Shown here: piece after piece, positions 18,475-28,417 of the stretch
Numbering within the stretch: the stretch's first letter is position 1
How the letters are laid out: each line of letters opens with the position of its first letter
DNA from: Maribellus sp. YY47
Lineage (GTDB): Bacteria > Bacteroidota > Bacteroidia > Bacteroidales > Prolixibacteraceae
Direction of reading: 5' to 3'
DNA length: 44,220 bases
Assembly (NCBI RefSeq): GCF_023111095.1
Contig: NZ_JALGYW010000032.1
Location: 1-44,220 of the forward strand
Notes under the pieces: model-generated
Databases searched by the model: none
The model's input: the letters and a program-made list of their open reading frames with translations, nothing else
What the model was told of the DNA's origin: nothing
Made by a program: the position numbers and the translations under genes

Positions 18475-19374
18475 ATGAGTTATCAGGAATCGTTTATCAA
18501 CTATTTGAAGTATGAGAAGAGATACTCTCCTCATACGGCAGTGGCATACAAAAATGACCTCGATCAATTTGTGGATTTTTACACAAAAATGGTCGGGGAA
18601 TTTCATGTTAAAGAGGTTGATAGAGATTCGCTTCGGAGTTGGTTGCTTCAAATGATAGAGCAAGGCCTGACACCCAGGAGTATACATCGAAAGATTACTT
18701 CGGTAAAGTCGTTCTACAATTATTTGATGCGAGAGGAGATCGTTGATACAAATCCGGCAGCAAACCTTACACTCCCGAAAGTGCGTAAAAAGCTGCCGAC
18801 ATTTGTCGATGAGCAAAGTTTGAATCATTTGCTGGATGACGGCGGTGTTTTTGATGATACTTTCTCCGGTATAAGGGACAAGTTAATTGTTTCGTTGTTT
18901 TATGGCACAGGGATAAGGCTGTCTGAATTGCTTGGGTTAAAGGATCGGGATGTTGATACAAAAGAGTATTTGATCCGGGTTCTTGGGAAAAGAAAAAAAG
19001 AAAGAGTGATTCCTTACCCCAGAGAGATAAATGAATTATTAAATGCCTATATTGAGGTACGAAACAAAACATTTGGATCTAAAACTGAGTTTTTATTGGT
19101 AACAGACAAAGGCGAGCAGGTATACGAAAAACTTGTTTACAGACTGGTGACTCGTAATCTTGAGAAAGTCACCTCTTTAGAGAAGAAAAGTCCGCATGTA
19201 TTGCGGCACACTTATGCGACGCATCTGTTAAATAGAGGAGCCGATTTAAATGCAGTTAAAGAATTGTTAGGACATTCAAATTTGGCAGCAACCCAGGTTT
19301 ATACACATACAACCTTTGAGAAGCTGCGCGATAGTTATAAACAAGCCCACCCTCGGGGGGATAAAAACGATTAA
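18475..19374 (+). CDS. xerC: Tyrosine recombinase XerC/XerD
   Basis: A 299-residue site-specific recombinase that resolves chromosome dimers at dif during division. The N-terminal SAM-like core-binding domain spans residues 1-90. The catalytic domain has R148 (GTGIRLSELLGL), K172, H241-x-x-R244 (HVLRHTYATHLL), H267 (LLGHSN) and nucleophile Y276. Sequence alone does not separate XerC from XerD. Its place between rpsU and hpf is conserved in Bacteroidota and marks it as the housekeeping enzyme, not a phage integrase. hpf starts 2 nt after its stop. Confidence 0.93.
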   Translation: MSYQESFINYLKYEKRYSPHTAVAYKNDLDQFVDFYTKMVGEFHVKEVDRDSLRSWLLQMIEQGLTPRSIHRKITSVKSFYNYLMREEIVDTNPAANLTLPKVRKKLPTFVDEQSLNHLLDDGGVFDDTFSGIRDKLIVSLFYGTGIRLSELLGLKDRDVDTKEYLIRVLGKRKKERVIPYPREINELLNAYIEVRNKTFGSKTEFLLVTDKGEQVYEKLVYRLVTRNLEKVTSLEKKSPHVLRHTYATHLLNRGADLNAVKELLGHSNLAATQVYTHTTFEKLRDSYKQAHPRGDKND

Positions 19375-19376
19375 TT

Positions 19377-19679
19377 ATGGAAGTAAAGATTAATTCAGTA
19401 CATTTTAGTGCCGACCAGAAATTAGTTGATTTCGTGAATAAGAAGGTTGGGAAACTGGATACTTTTTTTGACGGCATTATCAAGGCTGAGGTAACTTTAA
19501 AAGTTGTAAAGCCAGAAACAGCAAATAATAAAGTTGCTGAGTTAGAACTTTCAATCCCGGCACAGGACAATTTGTTCGCAAAGAAACAAGCTGATTCTTT
19601 TGAGGAAGCTATTGATTTGGCGATAGATGCACTCAAAAAGCAAATCGACAAATACAAGGAGAAGCTTAAAAACAAATAA
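19377..19679 (+). CDS. hpf: Ribosome hibernation promoting factor, short form
   Basis: A 100-residue HPF/YfiA-type protein that binds the 30S decoding region and helps ribosomes become dormant in slow growth. The S30AE fold is complete: EVKINSVHFSADQKLVDFV, a central KVGKLDTFFDGI helix and the basic C-terminal helix (LKKQIDKYKEKLKNK). It lacks the long-form dimerisation domain. It sits directly behind xerC. A hairpin with T-run at 19858 is its likely terminator. Confidence 0.93.
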   Translation: MEVKINSVHFSADQKLVDFVNKKVGKLDTFFDGIIKAEVTLKVVKPETANNKVAELELSIPAQDNLFAKKQADSFEEAIDLAIDALKKQIDKYKEKLKNK

Positions 19680-19726
19680 AATTTAAAATTTGACGATCAA
19701 GTTTTAGGTTTTTAAAATATAATTTT

Positions 19727-19734
19727 TACATTTG
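19727..19734 (+). promoter_or_regulatory. Possible upstream promoter of the tRNA-tuf operon
   Basis: TACATTTG is an exact TAnnTTTG match 215 bp before tRNA-Gly, but no TTG lies at the usual -33 distance. A hairpin with a T-run at 19858-19880 follows, so transcripts from here might be attenuated. Confidence 0.35.
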
Positions 19735-19857
19735 CAAACCCTTTTCAGGGACGTTCTTAAAACAGCTGAATACATCGCAATATAAAGGAAAATAGAGGCG
19801 TGAAGGCGTTAGGTTTTCTTGTCTTTTTTTTGAGTAGAGCGATAAAAAAATTACCGA

Positions 19858-19880
19858 CAACTTCGAAAAGTTGAGTTTTT
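19858..19880 (+). terminator. Hairpin with T-run after hpf
   Basis: A 6-bp perfect stem CAACTT/AAGTTG with the tetraloop CGAA is followed by AGTTTTT. It probably ends the rpsU-xerC-hpf transcript before the tRNA promoter. Confidence 0.55.
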
Positions 19881-19904
19881 GTTCGGCCGTTTGGAAAAAA
19901 GTTG

Positions 19905-19912
19905 TAATTTTG
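19905..19912 (+). promoter_or_regulatory. Promoter -7 element of the tRNA-tuf operon
   Basis: TAATTTTG exactly matches TAnnTTTG and lies 29 nt before the 5' end of tRNA-Gly. The nearest upstream TTTG gives a 23-nt spacer, slightly long for the consensus. Confidence 0.6.
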
Positions 19913-19941
19913 CACCGCGTTTTTCGCGATGGAAAATATAA

Positions 19942-20014
19942 GCGGGAATAGCTCAGTCGATAGAGCATTAGCCTTCCAAGCTAAGGGTCGCGGGTTTGAG
20001 TCCCGTTTCCCGCT
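19942..20014 (+). tRNA. tRNA-Gly (anticodon TCC)
   Basis: A complete cloverleaf: acceptor GCGGGAA/TTCCCGC, D arm with AGCTCAG, anticodon stem TTAGC/GCTAA around CTTCCAA, and T loop TTTGAGT closed by CGGG/CCCG pairs. The discriminator is T, as usual for bacterial glycine tRNAs. CCA is not encoded. Confidence 0.95.
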
Positions 20015-20079
20015 CAATCAAGAGATTGGAATTCCGGACAGTAGAATGTTCTGAGTTCCTGTCTCTTTGTGTGTGTAAG

Positions 20080-20151
<72 letters not shown>

Positions 20152-20190
20152 CAGATGATTTAAAGATGAATAAATTAAAATTTTGCAATT

Positions 20191-21378
20191 ATGGCTAAAC
20201 AAACGTTTGTAAGGGATAAGGACCATGTTAACATTGGTACTATTGGCCACGTTGACCATGGTAAGACAACCCTGACTGCAGCTATTACTATGGTATTAGC
20301 TAAAAAAGGTTTATCTGAAGTTAAGGCTTTCGATCAAATCGACAACGCTCCTGAAGAAAAAGAAAGGGGTATTACTATTAACACTGCACACGTAGAATAT
20401 CAGACAGAAAATCGTCACTATGCACACGTTGACTGTCCCGGTCACGCCGACTACGTTAAGAACATGGTAACTGGTGCTGCCCAGATGGACGGTGCTATTA
20501 TTGTGGTTGCTGCAACTGACGGTCCTATGCCACAAACACGTGAGCACATTCTTCTTGCTCGTCAGGTAAACGTTCCTCGTTTGGTTGTATTCATGAACAA
20601 AGTGGATATGGTTGATGACGAAGAATTGTTAGAGCTTGTAGAAATGGAAATTCGCGAATTGCTTGATTTCTATGATTTCGATGGCGACAATACTCCTGTT
20701 ATCAAAGGTTCTGCATTAGGTGCATTGAACGGTGAGCCACAATGGGAAGAAAAAATTATGGAACTGATGGATGCTTGCGATACTTGGATTCCGCTGCCTC
20801 CACGTGATATCGACAAACCATTCCTGATGCCGGTTGAAGACGTATTCTCGATCACTGGTCGTGGTACTGTAGCAACAGGTCGTATCGAAACTGGTGTTGT
20901 TCACACTGGTGACGAACTGCAGTTGATCGGTTTAGGAGCAGAAGGTCGTAAGACTGTATGTACTGGTGTTGAAATGTTCCGTAAGATTTTGGATGATGGT
21001 CAGGCTGGTGACAACGTAGGTTTGTTGTTGCGTGGTGTTGACAAAAAAGAAATCAAACGTGGACAGATTCTGGCAAAACCAGGTTCAATCACTCCTCACA
21101 AAAAATTCAAAGCTGAGGTTTACGTATTGAAAAAAGAAGAAGGTGGACGTCACACTCCATTCCATAACAAATATCGTCCGCAATTCTACCTGCGTACTTT
21201 GGACGTAACTGGTGAAATTCACCTGGAAGCTGGCCGCGAAATGGTTATGCCTGGTGATAACGTATCAATCGAAGTAGAATTGATCTACCCGGTAGCATTG
21301 AATATCGGTCTTCGTTTCGCAATCCGCGAAGGTGGTCGTACAGTAGGTGCTGGTCAGGTAACTGAAATTGTTGAATAA
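20191..21378 (+). CDS. tuf: Elongation factor Tu
   Basis: A 395-residue GTPase that delivers aminoacyl-tRNA to the ribosome. The P-loop GHVDHGKT is at residues 19-26, the switch I element [12 protein letters not shown], switch [14 protein letters not shown] and the guanine-specificity NKVD motif are all present, as are domains 2 and 3 to the end. It is full length and intact. It is the first protein gene after tRNA-Gly and tRNA-Thr and is presumably cotranscribed with them. A GC-rich hairpin follows. Confidence 0.98.
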   Translation: MAKQTFVRDKDHVNIGTIGHVDHGKTTLTAAITMVLAKKGLSEVKAFDQIDNAPEEKERGITINTAHVEYQTENRHYAHVDCPGHADYVKNMVTGAAQMDGAIIVVAATDGPMPQTREHILLARQVNVPRLVVFMNKVDMVDDEELLELVEMEIRELLDFYDFDGDNTPVIKGSALGALNGEPQWEEKIMELMDACDTWIPLPPRDIDKPFLMPVEDVFSITGRGTVATGRIETGVVHTGDELQLIGLGAEGRKTVCTGVEMFRKILDDGQAGDNVGLLLRGVDKKEIKRGQILAKPGSITPHKKFKAEVYVLKKEEGGRHTPFHNKYRPQFYLRTLDVTGEIHLEAGREMVMPGDNVSIEVELIYPVALNIGLRFAIREGGRTVGAGQVTEIVE

Positions 21379-21397
21379 TACAATTCAATAAAATATT

Positions 21398-21421
21398 AGT
21401 CCCGGGTTTCGGCCCGGGACT
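21398..21421 (+). terminator. GC-rich hairpin after tuf
   Basis: A 9-bp perfect stem AGTCCCGGG/CCCGGGACT with loop TTTCGG lies 19 bp past the tuf stop. The following bases are only weakly T-rich (TTATAAC), so partial termination or RNA processing is as likely as full termination. Confidence 0.6.
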
Positions 21422-21426
21422 TTATA

Positions 21427-21484
21427 ACGGAAGATCTCAGAAGGGAGTGGTTGATAACAGTAAGTTCGAGGCTTACCTTCCGTA
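21427..21484 (+). ncRNA. Shrunken tRNA-like element with no normal anticodon arm
   Basis: This 58-nt segment can fold as a tRNA missing part of its body. The acceptor stem is seven Watson-Crick pairs, ACGGAAG (21427-21433) with CTTCCGT (21477-21483), plus discriminator A. The T arm is perfect, GTAAG/CTTAC around the canonical loop TTCGAGG (21465-21471). A D-arm remnant CTC-AGAAGG-GAG lies at 21436-21447. Only 12 nt (TGGTTGATAACA) occupy the place of the anticodon arm and variable loop, against about 23 in a normal tRNA. Many Bacteroidota carry tRNA-Trp between tuf and secE (general knowledge), but no CCA anticodon is present. It could be a decayed tRNA or a functional tRNA-like RNA. Confidence 0.65.
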
Positions 21485-21584
21485 CAAACAATGACCTTAG
21501 AATGAAGCATGCATAAGACTTTCTTTCAACAGGAAAAGGAAGATTCGCAGGTTTCATTTGTTGCGTAGATAATAAAATTATCAC

Positions 21585-21776
21585 ATGAAATTAAAAATTT
21601 ACTTGCAAGAGGCGTACGAAGAACTCGTACACAAAGTAACATGGCCTACTTGGAAAGAGCTACAAAGTAGCGCACTGGTAGTAATGATTGCTTCCTTTAT
21701 AATATCATTAGTTATTTTCGTTATGGATCTGTCATTCAGAAACATAATGAATTTTATTTATGGATTATTTTATTAA
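21585..21776 (+). CDS. secE: Preprotein translocase subunit SecE
   Basis: A 63-residue small subunit of the SecYEG channel. The amphipathic EAYEELVHKVTWPTWKELQ segment (residues 9-27) precedes one transmembrane helix (about 32-50). The single-helix form is normal outside enterobacteria. It opens the secE-nusG-rplKAJL-rpoBC run, with nusG 19 nt downstream. Confidence 0.95.
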   Translation: MKLKIYLQEAYEELVHKVTWPTWKELQSSALVVMIASFIISLVIFVMDLSFRNIMNFIYGLFY

Positions 21777-21795
21777 TCAAAACCTTTAAGTCGAG

Positions 21796-22344
21796 ATGAG
21801 CGAAAATAGTAAAAAATGGTATGTTCTGCGTGCGATTGGAGGCAAGGAGAAGAAGGTAAAGGAATATATCGAAAACGAAATCGCAAATGGTGATTTAAAA
21901 GGTTTTGTTGATCAGGTTCTCATTCCAACGGAAAAAGTTTATCAGATCCGAAATGGTAAAAAAATCAGCAAGGAGCGAAATTTTTTTCCGGGGTATGTTT
22001 TAATCGAAGCTGCATTAGTGGGTGAAGTTGCACACACACTAAGGAATTTTCCTAACGTAATCGGGTTTTTAGGCGACACCAAAGGTGGAGATCCGGTACC
22101 GATGCGGCAAAGCGAGGTAAACAGGATTTTAGGTCGTGTGGACGAATTGGCGGAAACCGACGAAGAAATCAATATCCCATATGTGGTAGGAGAAACGGTC
22201 AAAGTAATCGATGGACCATTCAACGGCTTTAACGGAACCATTGAGGAAATCAATGAAGAGAAGAAAAAGCTGCAAGTGATGGTGAAGATTTTCGGACGTA
22301 AAACTCCTTTGGAGCTTAGCTTTATGCAAGTTGAAAAGGAATAG
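21796..22344 (+). CDS. nusG: Transcription termination/antitermination factor NusG
   Basis: A 182-residue Spt5/NusG protein that binds the polymerase clamp and couples transcription to translation or Rho. The NGN domain starts WYVLRAIGGKEKKVKEYIE at residue 8 and includes FFPGYVLIEA; the KOW domain is in the last third (VKVIDGPFNGFNGTIEEINE). It has family length and no inserts. rplK begins 20 nt later. Confidence 0.96.
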   Translation: MSENSKKWYVLRAIGGKEKKVKEYIENEIANGDLKGFVDQVLIPTEKVYQIRNGKKISKERNFFPGYVLIEAALVGEVAHTLRNFPNVIGFLGDTKGGDPVPMRQSEVNRILGRVDELAETDEEINIPYVVGETVKVIDGPFNGFNGTIEEINEEKKKLQVMVKIFGRKTPLELSFMQVEKE

Positions 22345-22364
22345 TAACGCTTTAATTTATTGTT

Positions 22365-22802
22365 ATGGCGAAAGAAGTTGCTGCATTAATTAAATTACAA
22401 ATCAAAGGTGGTGCTGCTAATCCATCACCACCGGTAGGACCAGCATTAGGCTCGAAGGGAGTGAACATTATGCAGTTCTGCAAACAGTTCAACGGAAGAA
22501 CACAGGATCAACCTGGTAAAGTACTTCCGGTGATTATCACTGTTTTTGCAGACAAGTCGTTTGACTTCATAATTAAACAACCTCCGGTAGCGGTTCAGTT
22601 GTTGGAAGCTGCTAAAGTAAAAAGCGGTTCTTCAGAACCTCACGTTAAAAAAGTAGGTTCTGTGAACTGGGATCAGGTAAAACAAATAGCCGAAGTTAAA
22701 ATGGCTGACCTGAACTGCTTTACAGTGGAATCGGCAATGAAAATGGTAGCTGGAACTGCCAGAAGTATGGGAATTACCGTTAAAGGTACTTCACCATTCT
22801 AA
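22365..22802 (+). CDS. rplK: 50S ribosomal protein L11
   Basis: A 145-residue protein of the GTPase-associated stalk base. The N-terminal domain begins [20 protein letters not shown] with the conserved proline-rich segment; the C-terminal RNA-binding domain ends [10 protein letters not shown]. Spacing to rplA is 21 nt. Confidence 0.98.
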   Translation: MAKEVAALIKLQIKGGAANPSPPVGPALGSKGVNIMQFCKQFNGRTQDQPGKVLPVIITVFADKSFDFIIKQPPVAVQLLEAAKVKSGSSEPHVKKVGSVNWDQVKQIAEVKMADLNCFTVESAMKMVAGTARSMGITVKGTSPF

Positions 22803-22823
22803 TAACTATTAATATCTTTTACG

Positions 22824-23519
22824 ATGGGCAGAATTACGAAAAATAAAAAAGCTTCTTTGGAAAAACTTGAGAAAGGTAAAGTATACTCAATTGATGAAGC
22901 TGCACAACTGGTGAAAGAAATTACTTTTACTAAGTTCGATGCATCTGTTGATATTGATGTACGCCTGGGAGTTGATCCAAGAAAAGCTAACCAGATGGTT
23001 AGAGGCGTAGTTTCGTTACCCCATGGAACAGGAAAAGAAGTACGTGTTTTGGCATTGGTAACTCCTGATAAAGAACAGGAAGCTAAAGATGCCGGAGCTG
23101 ACTATGTAGGTCTCGACGACTATGTTGAGAAGATAAAAGGCGGATGGACTGATGTTGATGTAATTATCACTATGCCTCCGGTTATGGGAAAAGTTGGGGC
23201 GTTGGGTCGTATTCTCGGTCCTCGCGGTTTAATGCCGAACCCTAAAAGCGGAACCGTAACCATGGAAGTAGGTAAGGCCATCTCTGAAGTTAAGCAAGGT
23301 AAAATTGATTTTAAAGTTGATAAATTCGGTATCGTTCACACATCTATCGGTAAAGTATCTTTTACTCCCGAAAAGATTAAAGAAAATGCCGTTGAGTTTA
23401 TCAATACCATCAACAAACTGAAGCCAACAGCTGCAAAAGGAACCTACATTAAGAGTATCTATTTATCCAGTACCATGAGCCCTGGTATTCAGGTAGAATC
23501 TAAGTCGTTAGCAGAATAA
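22824..23519 (+). CDS. rplA: 50S ribosomal protein L1
   Basis: A 231-residue L1-stalk protein, which in many bacteria also represses its own operon. Characteristic parts are [21 protein letters not shown] split by one residue, [18 protein letters not shown], and the C-terminal [13 protein letters not shown]. rplJ follows after 11 nt, leaving no room for the separate rplJ leader seen in E. coli. Confidence 0.98.
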   Translation: MGRITKNKKASLEKLEKGKVYSIDEAAQLVKEITFTKFDASVDIDVRLGVDPRKANQMVRGVVSLPHGTGKEVRVLALVTPDKEQEAKDAGADYVGLDDYVEKIKGGWTDVDVIITMPPVMGKVGALGRILGPRGLMPNPKSGTVTMEVGKAISEVKQGKIDFKVDKFGIVHTSIGKVSFTPEKIKENAVEFINTINKLKPTAAKGTYIKSIYLSSTMSPGIQVESKSLAE

Positions 23520-23530
23520 AAATTGGAATT

Positions 23531-24049
23531 ATGAAGAGTTCAGACAAACAAGTTATTATTAATAATTTACAAGAACAGATAGATTCATACGACCATTTTT
23601 ATCTGACCGACATTAGTGGATTGAACGCTGCGGATACCAGTGATTTAAGGAGACTATGTTTTAAACAAGATGTAAAACTGGTTGTTGTTAAGAATACTCT
23701 ACTACGTAAGGCTCTTGAGAGTTCATCAAAGAACGCTGAAGAGATTTACGATGCTCTTAAAGGGAATACATCAGTAATGTTTACCACTACAGGTAACGTT
23801 CCAGCAAAACTGATCAAAGAATTCAGCAAAACGAAAAAGAAGCCTGTTTTAAAGGCAGCGTTTGTTGAAGAGTCAGTTTATATGGGAGCTGAACAACTCG
23901 ATGCATTGGTAGCCGTTAAATCTAAAAACGAGCTTATCGCAGACGTTGTGGCCCTTTTACAATCACCGATCAAAACAGTTGTGGGTCAGCTGCAGTCAGG
24001 TGGTACTATTATTCATGGTGTTCTTGAAACACTGAAAGAGAAAAAATAA
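23531..24049 (+). CDS. rplJ: 50S ribosomal protein L10
   Basis: A 172-residue protein that anchors L7/L12 dimers to the ribosome. The N-terminal rRNA-binding domain includes LRRLCFKQDVKLVVVKNTLL; the C-terminal helix carries the L7/L12 binding region. rplL starts 32 nt downstream. Confidence 0.97.
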   Translation: MKSSDKQVIINNLQEQIDSYDHFYLTDISGLNAADTSDLRRLCFKQDVKLVVVKNTLLRKALESSSKNAEEIYDALKGNTSVMFTTTGNVPAKLIKEFSKTKKKPVLKAAFVEESVYMGAEQLDALVAVKSKNELIADVVALLQSPIKTVVGQLQSGGTIIHGVLETLKEKK

Positions 24050-24081
24050 TTTTTTACGAAATAATTTAAAAAGTAATAAAA

Positions 24082-24459
24082 ATGGCAGATTTAAAACAGC
24101 TTGCAGAAGAGTTGGTAAACTTGACTGTTAAAGAGGTTAACGAATTAGCTGGCATCCTTAAAGATGAATATGGTATTGAACCAGCTGCTGCTGCAGTTGC
24201 AGTCGCAGGACCAGCCGTTGGCGGTGGCGAAGAAGCTGCTGCTGAACAAACTGAATTTGACGTGATTTTGAAAGCCGCAGGTGCTTCTAAACTTGCAGTT
24301 GTAAAACTCGTTAAAGAATTAACTGGTCTTGGCTTGAAAGAAGCAAAAGAAGTAGTTGATGGTGCACCAAAAGCTCTGAAAGAAAAAGTTTCTAAAGAAG
24401 AAGCTGAAGCGCTGAAAGCTCAGTTGGAAGAAGCCGGAGCAGAAGTAGAATTGAAATAA
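24082..24459 (+). CDS. rplL: 50S ribosomal protein L7/L12
   Basis: A 125-residue acidic stalk protein. The N-terminal dimerisation domain starts [19 protein letters not shown], followed by an alanine/glycine/valine hinge (about residues 34-54) and the factor-binding C-terminal domain with [21 protein letters not shown] 107-bp spacer with three hairpins separates it from rpoB. Confidence 0.98.
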   Translation: MADLKQLAEELVNLTVKEVNELAGILKDEYGIEPAAAAVAVAGPAVGGGEEAAAEQTEFDVILKAAGASKLAVVKLVKELTGLGLKEAKEVVDGAPKALKEKVSKEEAEALKAQLEEAGAEVELK

Positions 24460-24467
24460 CGCATTGC

Positions 24468-24528
24468 TACCTATTTTCATAGGTAATATGGTTTAGAACC
24501 CTTCGCAAGTAGGGTTCTAAACCTTTTT
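24468..24528 (+). terminator. Two hairpins between rplL and rpoB, attenuator-like
   Basis: Hairpin 1 is TACCTAT/ATAGGTA with loop TTTC (24468-24485). Hairpin 2 is a perfect 12-bp stem GGTTTAGAACCC/GGGTTCTAAACC with a 10-nt loop (24490-24523), followed by T5. The second has the form of an intrinsic terminator and would let polymerase subunit expression be lower than that of the ribosomal proteins, as the rplL-rpoB attenuator does in E. coli. Confidence 0.75.
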
Positions 24529-24530
24529 GT

Positions 24531-24566
24531 GTATTTATATTTTATATCATTAACCTGTATAAATAC
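24531..24566 (+). promoter_or_regulatory. AT-rich hairpin against the rpoB start codon
   Basis: GTATTTATA (24531-24539) is complementary over 9 bp to TATAAATAC (24558-24566), which ends directly before the rpoB ATG at 24567. A fold here would cover the ribosome landing site. Function is inferred only. Confidence 0.45.
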
Positions 24567-27500
24567 ATGACAGTAAATACAACACAAGAGAGGATTAATT
24601 TTTCCTCAACACAAACCAGGTTTGATTACCCTGACTTCTTAGAAGTACAAGTTAAATCGTTTAAAGATTTTTTTCAGTTAAGAACCACACCCGATAACCG
24701 GAAAAGCGAAGGCTTGTTCCAGGTTTTTGAGGAAAACTTCCCGATTTCGGATACACGAAACAATTTTGTTCTCGAGTTTCTGGACTATCAGGTAGATCCT
24801 CCTCGTTACAGTATTGAAGAATGTATCGAACGTGGGTTAACTTTTAGTGTACCATTAAAGGCAAAGTTGAAACTTTTCTGTACCGACCCGGAACATGAAG
24901 ATTTCGATACGGTCGTACAAGACGTTTACCTGGGTACTGTTCCGTATATGACAGATAAGGGAACCTTTATCATAAACGGAGCAGAAAGGGTTATCGTTTC
25001 TCAGTTGCACCGTTCGCCCGGAGTATTCTTCGGACAGAGCATGCACGCCAATGGTACGAAACTTTATTCAGCACGTATTATCCCGTTTAAAGGCTCGTGG
25101 ATCGAATTTGCCACCGACATCAACAGTGTGATGTTTGCCTACATCGACAGGAAGAAGAAGTTACCTGTTACTACTCTTTTACGTGCCATCGGTTTCGAAA
25201 GCGACAAGGATATCCTTGAAATATTCGATCTTGCTGATGAGATAAAAGTTTCAAAAACAGGATTAAAAAAATTAGTGGGTCGTAAACTTGCTGCCCGTGT
25301 GTTGAAATCGTGGGTTGAAGATTTCGTTGATGAAGATACAGGTGAAGTGGTATCTATTGAACGTAATGAGGTCATCATCGACCGTGAAACGGAAATCGAA
25401 GAAGACCACATTGATGAAATCCTGGATTCTGGGGTGAAAACCATTCTTCTGCACAAAGAAGATCAGAATCAGCAGGATTTTGCCATTATTTACAATACCC
25501 TTCAGAAAGACCCGTGTAACTCGGAAAAAGAAGCCGTTTTACACATTTATCGTCAGTTGCGTAACGCAGAGCCGCCGGATGAAGCGACTGCACGCGATGT
25601 AATTGACAAATTGTTCTTCTCTGACAAACGTTATGACCTCGGAGAAGTTGGTCGTTACAGGATCAACAAAAAATTGGGTCTTGATGTCGACATGGAGAAC
25701 CGGGTGCTTACCAAAGAGGATATCATTGAGATTATCAAGAACCTCATTCAGTTGGTAAACTCGAAAACCGATGTCGACGATATCGACCACTTGAGCAACC
25801 GTAGGGTACGTACTGTAGGCGAGCAAATGTACAACCAGTTTGGTGTAGGTTTGGCCCGTATGGCCCGTACCATTCGCGAACGTATGAACGTACGCGACAA
25901 CGAAGTGTTTACACCGATCGATCTGATCAACTCAAAAACACTTTCGTCGGTGATCAACTCATTCTTTGGAACCAATGCCCTGTCACAGTTCATGGATCAG
26001 ACCAACCCGTTGGCCGAAATGACACACAAACGTCGTATGTCGGCTTTAGGTCCTGGTGGTCTTTCACGTGAGAGAGCCGGTTTCGAGGTTCGTGACGTTC
26101 ACTACACTCACTATGGTCGCCTATGTCCGATTGAAACACCTGAAGGACCAAACATCGGTTTGATTTCTTCTTTGTGTGTATTCGCAAAAATCAACGACCT
26201 TGGTTTCATTTCAACTCCTTATCGTAAAGTTGAAAACGGAAAAGTAGACCTTTCTCCCGAAGGCGCAGTTTATTTAACGGCTGAAGAGGAAGAAGGAAAA
26301 ATCATCGCACAGGCGAATGCTCCGATCGACGAAGAAGGACACTTCATTAACGATCGCGTAAAAGCCCGTTTGGATGGTGACTATCCGGTAGTTGAAAGAG
26401 AAAAAGTGGAGTTAATGGATGTTGGTCCTAACCAGATCGCTTCCGTTGCTGCCTCGTTGATTTCTTTCCTTGAGCACGACGATGCCAACCGTGCATTGAT
26501 GGGATCGAACATGATGCGTCAGGCCGTGCCGCTGCTTCGACCCGAAGCACCAATTGTGGGTACCGGTCTGGAAGCAAGAGCTGCCGCCGACTCTAATATT
26601 ATGGTGAAAGCCGAGTTCGACGGTGTAATCGAATTTGTAGATGCTAAACAAATTATAGTACGTTACGACATTTCAGAAGACGACCGCTTTGTAAGCTTCG
26701 ATCCTGAGGTGGTGACCTATAATTTAATGAAATATACCAAAACCAACCAGGGAACCACAGTTGACCTGAAACCCATTGTTGAAAAAGGCCAGCGTATTAA
26801 ACAAGGCCAGATTTTGACAGAAGGTTACGCAACTGAAAACGGAGAACTGGCCTTGGGACGGAACCTGATGGTGGCATTTATGCCCTGGCAGGGATACAAC
26901 TACGAGGATGCGATTGTGATTTCAGAAAGAATCGTTCGCGAAGACGTATTCACTTCTGTTCACGTTGATGAATACAGCCTCGAAGTTCGTGATACCAAAC
27001 GTGGTGTGGAGGAATTTACTTCCGATATTCCAAACGTTAGCGAGGAAGCAACCCGCAACCTCGACGAGAATGGTTTAATTCGTATCGGAGCTAATGTAAG
27101 ACCTGGAGATATTCTGATCGGAAAAATTACTCCGAAAGGGGAATCTGATCCTTCTCCGGAAGAAAAACTGCTGCGTGCGATTTTTGGTGACAAAGCCGGC
27201 GATGTAAAAGACGCTTCATTAAAAGCTTCTCCATCATTAACAGGAGTTGTTATCGACAAAAAACTGTTCTCTCGTGTTACTAAAGATAAAAAAGGTAAAG
27301 CGACCAAAACATTGCTCGATCAGATCGACGAAAAACTGGAGCGCGACATTGCAGCTTTGAGAGCTAAACTCGAAGACAAGCTTTTTACTTTGGTTAGCGG
27401 AAAAACATCGCAGGGTGTTAAAGATTACTATGGAACAGAAGTGGTTGCCAAAGGGGTGAAATTCACCTTGAAGCAACTTCAGGAAATCGATTATATGGCT

Positions 27501-28376
27501 GTTAATCCTTCAAAATGGACAACAGACAAAGATAAAAATGATCTTATTTTCCGTGTAATCAACAACTTCATCATGAAGTGTAAAGAAGCCGAAGCGGTTT
27601 CACGTCGTGAAAGATACAATGTTACCATTGGAGATGAACTACCGGCTGGTATCATCCAATTGGCGAAGATTTACGTAGCGAAAAAACGTAAACTTCAGAT
27701 TGGGGATAAAATGGCAGGTCGTCACGGTAACAAAGGTATCGTATCGCGTGTTGTTCGCCGGGAAGATATGCCGTTCCTGAAAGACGGTACACCGGTTGAC
27801 ATCGTGTTGAACCCGCTGGGTGTACCTTCGAGGATGAACCTTGGACAGATTTACGAAACAGTTCTCGGATGGGCCGGAAAAGAATTGGGATTAAAATTTG
27901 CCACTCCTATTTTTGATGGTGCAAGCCTTGAGGAAATTAGTGAATATACCGATAAAGCAGGTGTTCCACGTTATGGTGAAACCGTTCTTACCAATGGCGA
28001 GACCGGAGAACCTTTCGACCAACCTGCAACCGTTGGGGTTATTTACATGATGAAACTGGGCCACATGGTAGAAGACAAAATGCATGCCCGTTCAATCGGT
28101 CCGTACTCGCTTATTACGCAGCAACCTTTGGGTGGTAAAGCTCAGTTTGGTGGTCAGCGTTTTGGTGAGATGGAGGTTTGGGCACTCGAAGCATTTGGCG
28201 CTTCTCATATCCTTCAGGAGATTCTGACTGTTAAGTCTGACGACGTAATGGGTAGGGCAAAAGCATACGAAACCATTGTAAAAGGTGAACCGATGCCACA
28301 ACCCGGAATACCGGAGTCGTTGAACGTACTGCTACACGAATTGCGTGGTCTTGGACTTAGCGTTCGCATGGAGTAG
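24567..28376 (+). CDS. rpoB: RNA polymerase subunit beta
   Basis: A 1269-residue catalytic subunit with the usual Bacteroidota length. The rifampicin-pocket region reads [19 protein letters not shown] and [14 protein letters not shown], carrying the wild-type residues at the positions of E. coli Q513, D516, H526 and S531, so no target resistance is predicted. Other conserved blocks are [31 protein letters not shown] and the C-terminal [20 protein letters not shown]. The start ATG lies under the leader hairpin. rpoC follows after 41 nt. Confidence 0.98.
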   Translation: MTVNTTQERINFSSTQTRFDYPDFLEVQVKSFKDFFQLRTTPDNRKSEGLFQVFEENFPISDTRNNFVLEFLDYQVDPPRYSIEECIERGLTFSVPLKAKLKLFCTDPEHEDFDTVVQDVYLGTVPYMTDKGTFIINGAERVIVSQLHRSPGVFFGQSMHANGTKLYSARIIPFKGSWIEFATDINSVMFAYIDRKKKLPVTTLLRAIGFESDKDILEIFDLADEIKVSKTGLKKLVGRKLAARVLKSWVEDFVDEDTGEVVSIERNEVIIDRETEIEEDHIDEILDSGVKTILLHKEDQNQQDFAIIYNTLQKDPCNSEKEAVLHIYRQLRNAEPPDEATARDVIDKLFFSDKRYDLGEVGRYRINKKLGLDVDMENRVLTKEDIIEIIKNLIQLVNSKTDVDDIDHLSNRRVRTVGEQMYNQFGVGLARMARTIRERMNVRDNEVFTPIDLINSKTLSSVINSFFGTNALSQFMDQTNPLAEMTHKRRMSALGPGGLSRERAGFEVRDVHYTHYGRLCPIETPEGPNIGLISSLCVFAKINDLGFISTPYRKVENGKVDLSPEGAVYLTAEEEEGKIIAQANAPIDEEGHFINDRVKARLDGDYPVVEREKVELMDVGPNQIASVAASLISFLEHDDANRALMGSNMMRQAVPLLRPEAPIVGTGLEARAAADSNIMVKAEFDGVIEFVDAKQIIVRYDISEDDRFVSFDPEVVTYNLMKYTKTNQGTTVDLKPIVEKGQRIKQGQILTEGYATENGELALGRNLMVAFMPWQGYNYEDAIVISERIVREDVFTSVHVDEYSLEVRDTKRGVEEFTSDIPNVSEEATRNLDENGLIRIGANVRPGDILIGKITPKGESDPSPEEKLLRAIFGDKAGDVKDASLKASPSLTGVVIDKKLFSRVTKDKKGKATKTLLDQIDEKLERDIAALRAKLEDKLFTLVSGKTSQGVKDYYGTEVVAKGVKFTLKQLQEIDYMAVNPSKWTTDKDKNDLIFRVINNFIMKCKEAEAVSRRERYNVTIGDELPAGIIQLAKIYVAKKRKLQIGDKMAGRHGNKGIVSRVVRREDMPFLKDGTPVDIVLNPLGVPSRMNLGQIYETVLGWAGKELGLKFATPIFDGASLEEISEYTDKAGVPRYGETVLTNGETGEPFDQPATVGVIYMMKLGHMVEDKMHARSIGPYSLITQQPLGGKAQFGGQRFGEMEVWALEAFGASHILQEILTVKSDDVMGRAKAYETIVKGEPMPQPGIPESLNVLLHELRGLGLSVRME

Positions 28377-28417
28377 GATATTTTAAAGGTTCAGTTTAAT
28401 TGAAGTTAATTTGAATT

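Noticed and set aside
18475-19374. Phage or transposon integrase
   Set aside because: Position between rpsU and hpf and its length match the housekeeping Xer recombinase; no attachment site or phage genes around.
21379-21584. A normal tRNA-Trp between tuf and secE
   Set aside because: No CCA anticodon in a proper 5-bp stem with 7-nt loop is present; only the shortened tRNA-like fold fits.
25890-26160. Rifampicin-resistance substitution in rpoB
   Set aside because: The residues at the main resistance positions are the wild-type ones.
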